Assembly (NCBI RefSeq): GCF_017744445.1
Contig: NZ_JAGIBH010000006.1
Location: 124,001 to 188,000 of the forward strand
From: Caulobacter sp.
GTDB taxonomy: Bacteria > Pseudomonadota > Alphaproteobacteria > Caulobacterales > Caulobacteraceae
DNA length: 64,000 nt
Reading direction: 5' to 3'
Below the pieces are notes generated by a model. It was given only the letters and a program-made list of their open reading frames with translations. It was not told the DNA's origin and ran no database searches. The stretch's first letter is position 1, and every line of letters starts with the position of its first letter. Position numbers and translations under genes: made by a program. Below, in pieces: positions 27,092 through 35,761 of this stretch.

Positions 27092-27409
27092 TTAGAGGAC
27101 GACGGCGGTCCCGGAAACCGAAACCATCATCATCGAGCCGTTGGGGCCGACGGTGTTGTAGTCGAGGTCGACGGCCAGGATGGCGTTGGCCCCCAGCTTC
27201 TCGGCTTCCTTGACCAGATTCTTCATGGCGTCCTCGCGGGCGCGGGCCAGGACGCGCTCGTACGACTTGGAGTGGCCGCCGACGAAGTCGCGGATCGCGG
27301 CCAGCAGGTCCAGCACGACATTGGCCCCTAGGATCGACTGGGCATAGATCGCGCCCTTGTACTCCCGGACGGGATTGCCTTCGATGAACGGGGTGGTCGA
27401 GATCAGCAT
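27092..27409 (-). CDS. YbjQ/UPF0145 family protein
   Basis: 105-residue protein with the family opening MLISTTPFIEGNPVREYKGAIYAQSILGANVVLDLLAAIRDFVGG and the closing ANAILAVDLDYNTVGPNGSMMMVSVSGTAV. Members form pentameric rings resembling dodecin-like or heavy-metal-associated folds; no metal-binding cysteines are present here, so the old 'heavy metal binding' label is not supported. Full length for the family. It is 9 bp upstream of meaB on the same strand, hence co-transcribed; the link to MeaB may only be positional. Confidence 0.9.
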   Translation of the reverse strand: MLISTTPFIEGNPVREYKGAIYAQSILGANVVLDLLAAIRDFVGGHSKSYERVLARAREDAMKNLVKEAEKLGANAILAVDLDYNTVGPNGSMMMVSVSGTAVVL

Positions 27410-27594
27410 CCGGGAATCCTGGCGGACAACAAGGTTAACTTAGGCGCAAACGCCGCCGTTCGCGAGGGGCTCCCCCGAGAAGCGGTGCTTTCGATCACGG
27501 CGTTCGCTCAGCAGGGGAATCTGGGGCCCTGGCTCTTCCGGCGCGGCCAGGCTTCAGGCAGATTGCCCGCGTTTACCGTGTCCGGAGCCGCCTG

Positions 27595-28056
27595 GTGATC
27601 TTCGCGAAGTCGCACATCGAGCTGCACAACATCCGCAACAATGTCGAGCGGGTGAAGAAGCTCTCCGACAACGTGGTCGGCATCGGTCCGCTGGGCATCG
27701 GCCTGGACGGCCTGCTGACCTGGATCCCGGGGGCGGGCGAGCTGTACAGCCTGGGCGCTGGCGGCTTGATCGTGCTGGACGCCGTGCGGGCCCGCGCCGC
27801 GCCGATGATCGTCATCCAGATCGTGGCCATCATCCTGATCGACACCGTGGCCGGCTCGATCCCGGTAGCCGGCAAGGCGGTCGACGTGCTGTTCACCGGC
27901 CACAAGTGGTCGGCCGACATGCTGACCAAGCACATGGACGACACGATCTACTTCGAGGGCTCGCGCAAGGACGTGCAGGCCACCCAGGAGTATCGCGACC
28001 TGCTGGCTCGCATCCAGCAGGGCAAGGAACGCCGCCGGGTCGTGTTCCTCGGCTGA
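27595..28056 (+). CDS. DUF4112 membrane protein (copy 1)
   Basis: 153-residue protein with the DUF4112 pattern: a helical N-terminus (VERVKKLSDNVVGIGPLGIGLDGLLTWIPGAGELYSLGAGG), then the hydrophobic stretch IVIQIVAIILIDTVAGSIPVAGKAVDVLFTGHKWSADML. Two to three membrane segments are likely. The start is GTG 27595. Function unknown. A paralogue follows 36 bp downstream. Confidence 0.85.
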   Translation: MIFAKSHIELHNIRNNVERVKKLSDNVVGIGPLGIGLDGLLTWIPGAGELYSLGAGGLIVLDAVRARAAPMIVIQIVAIILIDTVAGSIPVAGKAVDVLFTGHKWSADMLTKHMDDTIYFEGSRKDVQATQEYRDLLARIQQGKERRRVVFLG

Positions 28057-28092
28057 TAGCAACGACAACAGGGGCGGAGCGTTGAGCCAAGC

Positions 28093-28554
28093 ATGACCGA
28101 CGATCTTTCGCTCAGCTCCGGCTATTCGGATCGGCATGAAGGCCGTCGCGCCAAGGCTCATCGCGCCTGGCGCTCGGCGGAGACGATCAAGCGCCTGTCG
28201 GACCGGCTGATCGGCATCGGTCCCATTGGTCTGGGTCTCGACGGTGTCCTGGCCTGGGTGCCGGGCGCGGGCCTGGCCTACGGCATGGGCGCGGGCGCGT
28301 TGCTGATGTTCCACGCCTTTCAGGGCGGAGCGTCGGCGGGGACACTGGCGCGGATGACGGCCTATCTGGTCGCCGACAACATCTCCGACACGGTGCCCGT
28401 CGCCGGCTGGCTGGTCGACACGCTGTTCCCCGGCCACTTGATGGCGGCGAAGGCGCTGCAGAAGGACATCGAGGCTCGCCATGGCCTGCCCGAGGAGATC
28501 GCCATGGAGCGCTCCAAAAAGAAGCGCGGGCTGTTCCGCCGGAAGGGCGGCTAG
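28093..28554 (+). CDS. DUF4112 membrane protein (copy 2)
   Basis: 153-residue paralogue of the previous gene: IKRLSDRLIGIGPIGLGLDGVLAWVPGAGLAYGMGAGALLMFHAF, then the DNISDTVPVAGWLVDTLFPGHLMAAKALQKDIE segment. It has the same length and architecture but clearly diverged, so the duplication is old. The C-terminus is strongly basic (RSKKKRGLFRRKGG). Function unknown. It converges with the Uma2 gene, overlapping it by 4 bp. Confidence 0.85.
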   Translation: MTDDLSLSSGYSDRHEGRRAKAHRAWRSAETIKRLSDRLIGIGPIGLGLDGVLAWVPGAGLAYGMGAGALLMFHAFQGGASAGTLARMTAYLVADNISDTVPVAGWLVDTLFPGHLMAAKALQKDIEARHGLPEEIAMERSKKKRGLFRRKGG

Positions 28555-29126
28555 CGGATCGGCGGCAGGTCCGCGAGACGCAGGGTGACGTCCGGTAGGA
28601 CCAGAGCGGTCACGGTGTCTTGGGCCGTGTAGCGAACGACGTCGCGGTAGCCGCCGTCAGCAGGATCGCGATGGACGATGACCGTGTCGGTGTTCACGTC
28701 CACGACCCAGTAGTCGCGCACGCCATATTCCGCGTAGAGTTCGGCCTTGAGCGTAAGGTCTTTTGTCACCGTCGACTGCGCGATCTCGACAATCAGGCCG
28801 ACATTAGCGCCGTCTATGCCGGTGAACGGAAGAGACGCGTCATAGACATGGATATCCGGGTCGGGCGCGTAGGTCGGAGCCAGACGCAGAGTCGTATCCA
28901 CGACCACTTCGACGGTATCGCCGCCAAGCGCGGAGAAGCGCTTGGCGATCTGCAACTTCAGCCAACCATGCAGCGAGCCTTCGGAGGCCATCTCGACCAG
29001 AACCCCGTCGATCAACTCGACGCGAGCATCTTCGTCGAGGATGCCAGCCTCCTGCATGCGCAATACATCGTCCAGCGTGAAGCGGTGCTGTTCCGACGTT
29101 TCCAGCGCTCGGGCGAAAGCGTTCAT
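28551..29126 (-). CDS. Uma2-family (DUF820) putative restriction-endonuclease-fold protein
   Basis: 191-residue protein of the Uma2/DUF820 family, which has a PD-(D/E)xK nuclease fold of unknown role. Visible motifs are MQEAGILDEDARVELIDGVLVEM, the acidic PDPDIHVYD, and VEIAQSTVTKDLTLKAELYAEYGVRDYWVVDV (the E and K of the fold). ATG 29126 is preferred: a TACAAT -10-like hexamer (29140-29135) lies 8 nt upstream and no ribosome site exists, suggesting a leaderless message. An upstream ATG at 29162 would lie inside the palindrome. No toxin-antitoxin partner is evident. Confidence 0.85.
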   Translation of the reverse strand: MNAFARALETSEQHRFTLDDVLRMQEAGILDEDARVELIDGVLVEMASEGSLHGWLKLQIAKRFSALGGDTVEVVVDTTLRLAPTYAPDPDIHVYDASLPFTGIDGANVGLIVEIAQSTVTKDLTLKAELYAEYGVRDYWVVDVNTDTVIVHRDPADGGYRDVVRYTAQDTVTALVLPDVTLRLADLPPIR

Positions 29127-29148
29127 GGGTACAGATTGTACATCAACG

Positions 29149-29178
29149 GTGCACGTATGCACATGTGCATACGTGCAC
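29149..29178. promoter_or_regulatory. perfect 30-bp palindrome upstream of the Uma2 gene
   Basis: A perfect 15+15 bp inverted repeat without spacer, built from GTGCAC ends and a central GCACATGTGC. It lies between the mutB stop and the Uma2 start, just upstream of the TACAAT -10-like hexamer, so it probably overlaps the -35 region as a repressor operator. It lacks a loop and T tract, so it is not an intrinsic terminator. Confidence 0.6.
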
Positions 29179-29199
29179 GAGTGCGCCGTTAATGTGCGA

Positions 29200-31350
<2,151 letters not shown>

Positions 31351-31353
31351 GGC

Positions 31354-32811
31354 TCAGGCCTCCTCGAAGGCGGCGGCGAAGCGCACCGGGGTCAGGGCGG
31401 GGCAGCGGCTGTCGGGGCCGGGCAGGCGGATGTCGGGAGCGGCGACGGCGACGGGCTCCGGCGTCTCGACCTCCGGCGTCTTGTCGTCGGCGTTGGGGAA
31501 GGCGGTGACGCCCAGGATCTTGCGGGACTTGTCGGCGAAGGCGGCTTCCTGCGCCGCGCGTGTCGTCGCCACGATGTCGGCGATCTGGCCGCTTTCCAGC
31601 GCCTTGATCATACCGCCTAGGCCTTCGATGAACTGGAAGCCGCCCCAGGCGGCGCGGGCCATCTGGTCGGTCAGGCTGTCCAGGTACCAGGCCCCGCCGG
31701 CCGGATCGGCGACGCGGGCTAGATTGCTCTCTTCCATCAGGACGAGCTGGGTGTTGCGGGCCTGGCGGCGAGCGAATGCCGTGGGCAGGCCAATGGCGTC
31801 GGTGAAGGCGTCCAGCACGATGACGTCGGCCCCGCCCACCGCGCCGGCGAACCCGGCCGAGGTCAGGCGCAGCAGGTTGGTCCAGGCGTCGGCCTTGGCC
31901 AGCATGCGGCGCGAGGAGCGGACCTCTATCTTGGGAGGCGCTGTGACGCCGCAGGCGTCCGTGATCCGGGCCCACATCGCCTTGGCCGCCCGGACCTTGG
32001 CGACGCCGGTGAAATATTCCCCGTCCAGGCTGACGCCGAGCACGATCCTGCCGAAGGCGTCTTCCATCGAGAGGCCCGAGCGGACCAGGGCCTTGGCATA
32101 GGTCACGGCGCTGGCGGCCATCACCGCCAGCTCCTCGGTATTGGAGCCGCCGGCCTCATGGACGGCGCGGCCCGTGGCCAGGAACAGGCTGGCCTTGGCG
32201 TAGGTCCCGGCCAGGCGCGCGCCGACCGTGGCGGCGTTGAAGACGTGGGCCTCCATCGGGCCGGGACTGACGCCGGCCTGCGCGAAGGCGGTGAGGGGAT
32301 CGATGTGGAAGGCCAGCGGCGCATTGGGCGCGGCCTTGGCCAGGGCGCCCAGCCAGTCGGCGGCCTTGGGACCCAGGAAACCGGCGTCCAGCGCCACCGG
32401 GGCGAGGTCCAGCAGCACGCCCGACAGCGCCTTGGCCAGGTCGTCGGCCGAGCCGATCGTGACACCGTCCATACCGGTCGGATCGATCTGCAGCAGCACC
32501 GAGGCCGCGCCGCCTTCTAGGTCGGTCAAGATGTCCTTGGCCACGCGGGTCGGGTCGGGATGGGCGGCGCGGGTGCGCAGGTCCCAGGGGCGCTCGGGAT
32601 CGCGGAGGCGCAAGTCGCGGGCCACGGCGACGCCGTCCTGCGCGGTGTAGAGCGGCTGAATCGTCAGGCCGTCGGGCGTCTTGACCGTCAGGGCGTCGTC
32701 GAAGCTCTGGCCTTTCAGGGTCTTCTCGACCAGGGCCATCCAGCGGGCGCGCGTCGCGTCGTCGCCTTGGGCGCCAAATTCCTCGGCCAACGGCATTGTC
32801 GACACGGTCAA
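31354..32811 (-). CDS. mutA: methylmalonyl-CoA mutase small subunit
   Basis: 485-residue non-catalytic partner of the large subunit, with the same barrel but without a functional B12-binding DxHxxG motif. Recognisable words include VEKTLKGQSFDDALTVKTPDGLTIQPLY, the RAAHPDPTRVAKDILTDLEGGAASVLLQID block and RNTQLVLMEESNLARVADPAGGAWYLDSLTDQMARAAW, which mirrors the large subunit. The C-terminal domain is short. The start is uncertain: TTG 32811, GTG 32805 and ATG 32796 are all in frame; AGGAG at 32825-32821 has 9-nt spacing to the TTG. First gene of the mutAB operon. Confidence 0.94.
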   Translation of the reverse strand: MTVSTMPLAEEFGAQGDDATRARWMALVEKTLKGQSFDDALTVKTPDGLTIQPLYTAQDGVAVARDLRLRDPERPWDLRTRAAHPDPTRVAKDILTDLEGGAASVLLQIDPTGMDGVTIGSADDLAKALSGVLLDLAPVALDAGFLGPKAADWLGALAKAAPNAPLAFHIDPLTAFAQAGVSPGPMEAHVFNAATVGARLAGTYAKASLFLATGRAVHEAGGSNTEELAVMAASAVTYAKALVRSGLSMEDAFGRIVLGVSLDGEYFTGVAKVRAAKAMWARITDACGVTAPPKIEVRSSRRMLAKADAWTNLLRLTSAGFAGAVGGADVIVLDAFTDAIGLPTAFARRQARNTQLVLMEESNLARVADPAGGAWYLDSLTDQMARAAWGGFQFIEGLGGMIKALESGQIADIVATTRAAQEAAFADKSRKILGVTAFPNADDKTPEVETPEPVAVAAPDIRLPGPDSRCPALTPVRFAAAFEEA

Positions 32812-33005
32812 AGCGTCTCTCTCCTGCGGTGCAGCATTTTTTATCTTTTGGACCGTGATGCTCTCCTGCCCTTACGGCCGTCAAGCCTCGTGGCCATCTT
32901 GCCCCTCGTCTTCTCTTGCCTTGCAACGCAACCAAACGCGCGTTTAATCTGATCGGTGATCACATATTCGGCGTCTCAAGCCGACCTCCGAAGGGGAGCT
33001 TCTTC

Positions 33006-34013
33006 ATGGCCCTGCCGCCCATCCTGCGTGACCGCCTGCGTCTGCCGGTCATCGCCTCGCCGCTGTTCATCATCAGCAATCCCGACCTGGTGATCGCCCA
33101 GTGCAAGGCCGGGATCGTCGGGTCGTTCCCGTCGCTGAACGCCCGCCCGATCTCGCAGCTGGACGAGTGGCTGCACCGCATCACCGAGGAACTGGCGGCC
33201 CATGACCGCGCCCACCCCGAGGCTCCGTCGGCGCCGTTCGCCGTCAACCAGATCGTCCACAAGACCAACAACCGGCTCGGGGAGGACATCGAACTGTGCG
33301 TGAAGCACAAGGTTCCGGTGGTCATCACCTCGCTGGGCGCCCGCGAGGACCTGAACGGCGCGATCCACTCGTATGGCGGCATCACCCTGCACGACGTCAT
33401 CAACGACCGGCATGCCCACAAGGCCATCGAGAAGGGCGCCGACGGCCTGATTCCGGTCGCTGCGGGCGCAGGCGGCCACGCCGGCACCCTGTCGCCGTTC
33501 GCCCTGATCCAGGAGATCCGCCAGTGGTTCGACGGGCCGGTGGCGCTGTCGGGCTCGATCGCTTCGGGCCGCTCGATCCTGGCCGCCCAGGCCATGGGCG
33601 CGGACCTGGCCTATATCGGCTCGGCCTTCATCGCGACCGAGGAAGCCAACGCCATCGAGGGTTACAAGCAGGGCATCGTGGAGGGCCGCGCCGACGGCAT
33701 CGTCTATTCGAACCTGTTCACCGGCGTGCACGGCAACTACCTGCGCTCGTCGATCGTCAATGCGGGCATGGACCCCGACAACCTGCCGGTCAGCGATCCG
33801 TCCAAGATGAGCTTCGGCTCGGGCGGCAACCAGGAGGCCAAGGCCTGGCGCGACATCTGGGGCTCGGGCCAGGGCATCGGCGCCATCGACAAGGTGCTGC
33901 CGGCCGCCGAACTCATCGCGCGCTTCGCCGACGAGTATGAGCAGGCTAAGGCCGAACTGGCGGCCAAGACGGCGCTTACGTCCGGAAATCATTTGGCTTT
34001 CGCCGCAGAGTAG
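33006..34013 (+). CDS. nitronate monooxygenase (NMO, 2-nitropropane dioxygenase family)
   Basis: FMN-dependent enzyme of 335 residues that oxidises alkyl nitronates, detoxifying compounds such as propionate-3-nitronate. Barrel features: LPVIASPLFIISNPDLVIAQCKAGIVGSFPSLNARP, the PFAVNQIVHKTNNRL strand, the GLIPVAAGAGGHAGTLSPFALIQEIR phosphate loop with the active-site His, and VALSGSIASGRSILAAQAMGADLAYIGSAFIATEEA. Start ATG 33006 after GGGGAG; the longer open frame to 32916 lacks family similarity. It is divergent from mutA; a shared propionate link (nitronate detoxification beside the propionate pathway) is suggestive but not shown. Confidence 0.93.
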   Translation: MALPPILRDRLRLPVIASPLFIISNPDLVIAQCKAGIVGSFPSLNARPISQLDEWLHRITEELAAHDRAHPEAPSAPFAVNQIVHKTNNRLGEDIELCVKHKVPVVITSLGAREDLNGAIHSYGGITLHDVINDRHAHKAIEKGADGLIPVAAGAGGHAGTLSPFALIQEIRQWFDGPVALSGSIASGRSILAAQAMGADLAYIGSAFIATEEANAIEGYKQGIVEGRADGIVYSNLFTGVHGNYLRSSIVNAGMDPDNLPVSDPSKMSFGSGGNQEAKAWRDIWGSGQGIGAIDKVLPAAELIARFADEYEQAKAELAAKTALTSGNHLAFAAE

Positions 34014-34106
34014 ACGGGCAGAGCACGGGGACAGGGCGTCGCCTGTCCCCGGCCTTCGCGGCGCGGTGATGCTGGGAGCGACTTCAACCGCTCCCGGAGC
34101 CGCTGC

Positions 34107-34826
34107 ATGTTCGACGAAACGACGCCCCGCCTTGGCCTGCCCTATGTGGTCGCCGCCCAGGCCCAGAAACACATCCCGATCAATGAGAGCCTGACCCGGC
34201 TGGATGGCCTGGTGCAGTTGGCCGTCGAGAGCCGGGCGGTCTCGGTCCAGCCGACCAGCCCCGTCAGCGGCGGCATCTGGATCGCGGCCTGGGCCGGCGT
34301 GCCCGCCGGGACCCTGATGCGCTTCGAGGCCGGCGCCTGGGAGGCGCTGGCGCCGTCCGAGGGCGTGCTGGCCTGGGTCAAGGACGAGAACCAGATGGTG
34401 GCCTTCGATGGCGCGGCCTGGGTCCCCCTGTCGGCCACCTTCCGCAGCACGGTCGCCGCCCAGACGCCGAACCTGGCCAACACCCGGCTGGAGGTCCTGG
34501 AGCAGGAGGTCACCGTCACCGGCGCCTCGACCGCGACCAGCATCGCCATCCCGAGCCGCGCCATCGTGCTGGCCGTTTCGACCCGCACCACGGGCGCGAT
34601 CACCGGCGCGGCGTCGTACAATTGCGGGGTCTCGGGCGAGGCCAGCAAGTTCGGCGGCTCGCTGGGCGTGGCCAAGAATTCCAGCAACATCGGGGTGATC
34701 GGCCCGACGGCCTTCTATGCCGACACGCCGGTGTTGCTGACGGCGGTGGGCGGCAATTTCGTCGCCGGCAAGGTGAGGGTGGCCATCCACGTTCTGAGGT
34801 TCGACGCGCCCGCCGCGGTCGCCTGA
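34107..34826 (+). CDS. DUF2793 domain protein (phage-tail-like)
   Basis: 239-residue soluble protein. The N-terminal 90 residues (RLGLPYVVAAQAQKHIPINESLTRLDGLVQLAVESR, then GIWIAAWAGVPAGTLMRFEAGAWEALAPSEGVLAWVKDENQMVAFDGAAWVPL) are the DUF2793 module found in phage and phage-like structural proteins. The rest is beta-rich (VTVTGASTATSIAIPSRAIVLAVSTRTTGAI), like a receptor-binding tip. No other phage genes adjoin it, so it stands as an orphan. Its stop is only about 40 bp upstream of the riboswitch aptamer. Confidence 0.75.
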   Translation: MFDETTPRLGLPYVVAAQAQKHIPINESLTRLDGLVQLAVESRAVSVQPTSPVSGGIWIAAWAGVPAGTLMRFEAGAWEALAPSEGVLAWVKDENQMVAFDGAAWVPLSATFRSTVAAQTPNLANTRLEVLEQEVTVTGASTATSIAIPSRAIVLAVSTRTTGAITGAASYNCGVSGEASKFGGSLGVAKNSSNIGVIGPTAFYADTPVLLTAVGGNFVAGKVRVAIHVLRFDAPAAVA

Positions 34827-34867
34827 CGCGTTGACGGCGGGGTGTCGAGCGGCTACACGCCGCCTCA

Positions 34868-34983
34868 CCTTTGGGGAGTAGCCGCCCGCATCTATCAGCG
34901 GGCCCCGCCGTCAACACACTTGGTTCTGCGGACCATGGCGCGGGGAAGGGGAGCGACTGGAGCTTCCTTGGCGAGACCAATGG
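34868..34983 (+). ncRNA. yybP-ykoY (Mn2+) riboswitch aptamer
   Basis: The hallmark L1 segment TTGGGGAGTAGCC (from 34871) is closed by TTGG/CCAA. The second conserved part, GTCAACACACTTGG, corresponds to the GUUGACA segment of the family, and GGCGAGACC (34970-34978) matches the AGCAAGACC L3. This aptamer senses Mn2+ by stacking the two metal-binding loops. It precedes a UPF0016/GDT1-type transporter, the standard genetic context. Confidence 0.85.
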
Positions 34984-34995
34984 CGACGATCTCTG

Positions 34996-35045
34996 TCCGG
35001 GCCGGGTGGGGTTTCGACGCTATTGGCATGCGCCCGGCCCGGAGG
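34996..35045 (+). promoter_or_regulatory. ribosome-site-masking hairpin of the riboswitch
   Basis: An 11-bp perfect stem, TCCGGGCCGGG (34996-35006) with CCCGGCCCGGA (35033-35043), has its 3' arm running into the GGAGG ribosome site (35041-35045) of the GTG start at 35055. It is the obvious translational expression platform for the Mn2+ aptamer: closed stem means off. Confidence 0.75.
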
Positions 35046-35054
35046 ACTATTTCA

Positions 35055-35630
35055 GTGGAAAGCCTGCTCGTCTCGACCCTGGTCGTGGCCATCGCCGAGA
35101 TCGGCGACAAGACCCAGCTCCTGGCCATCATCCTGGCCACGCGCTTCAAGAAGCCGATCCCGATCATCCTGGGCATCCTGGTCGCCACCCTGGCCAACCA
35201 TGCCCTGGCCGCCACGGCCGGCTACTGGGTGGCCGACTTCCTGAGCGGCGCCGGGTTCAAGTGGGCCATCGCCATCTCGTTCATCGCCATGGCCGGCTGG
35301 GCGCTGATCCCCGACAAGGCCGATGACGAGGAGGGGCAAAGCGTGGGTCGCTACGGTGTGTTCGTCACCACCGCCATCGCCTTCTTCCTGGTCGAGATGG
35401 GCGACAAGACCCAGATCGCCACGGTCGCCCTGGGCGCCAAGTTCCACTCGATCTTCTGGGTCGCCGCCGGCACCACCCTGGGCATGATGCTGGCCAATGT
35501 CCCGGCCGTGTACCTGGGCGAGGCCGCCACCAAGGTCGTGCCGCTGAAGTACGTGCGCATGGGGGCGGCGCTGATCTTCCTGTTGCTGGGCCTATGGCAG
35601 GTGGCGGAGTTGACGGGTTTGCTCAAATAA
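35055..35630 (+). CDS. GDT1/TMEM165 (UPF0016) family manganese exporter
   Basis: 191-residue inner-membrane protein with the two diagnostic E-x-G-D-K-T motifs in an internal repeat: VAIAEIGDKTQLLAII (first) and FFLVEMGDKTQIATVAL (second). About six membrane helices surround them. Members of this family export Mn2+ (the bacterial MneA type), and control by the upstream yybP-ykoY aptamer fits exactly. The GTG start at 35055 follows GGAGG by 9 nt; longer open frames upstream run through the riboswitch and are not coding. Excess Mn2+ should open the mask and raise synthesis of the pump. Confidence 0.93.
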   Translation: MESLLVSTLVVAIAEIGDKTQLLAIILATRFKKPIPIILGILVATLANHALAATAGYWVADFLSGAGFKWAIAISFIAMAGWALIPDKADDEEGQSVGRYGVFVTTAIAFFLVEMGDKTQIATVALGAKFHSIFWVAAGTTLGMMLANVPAVYLGEAATKVVPLKYVRMGAALIFLLLGLWQVAELTGLLK

Positions 35631-35635
35631 CCCCT

Positions 35636-35754
35636 AAACCGACTTCCCCGGCGAAAGCCGGGGCCCAGATCGTAAGGCTGTGCGTCGCCGGGGCTGGCCG
35701 ATGCTCAGGCTGAACCTGGGTCCCGGCCTTCGCCGGGAAGATCGGATTTTGGGA
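35636..35754. repeat. pair of inverted REP-like palindromes
   Basis: Two diverged copies of a GC-rich palindrome (core CCCCGGCGAAAGCCGGGG) face each other at 35644-35670 and 35715-35754, with a spacer of about 44 bp. The same element occurs at 45068-45188. It could act as a terminator for the Mn exporter. It ends just 7 bp before the 5-oxoprolinase start. Confidence 0.7.
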
Positions 35755-35761
35755 GACTTGG

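Noticed and set aside
29149..29178. Intrinsic terminator after mutB
   Set aside because: Perfect palindrome without loop or T tract; better read as an operator.
32916..33005. N-terminal extension of nitronate monooxygenase
   Set aside because: The extra 30 residues have no family similarity and a good ribosome site precedes ATG 33006.
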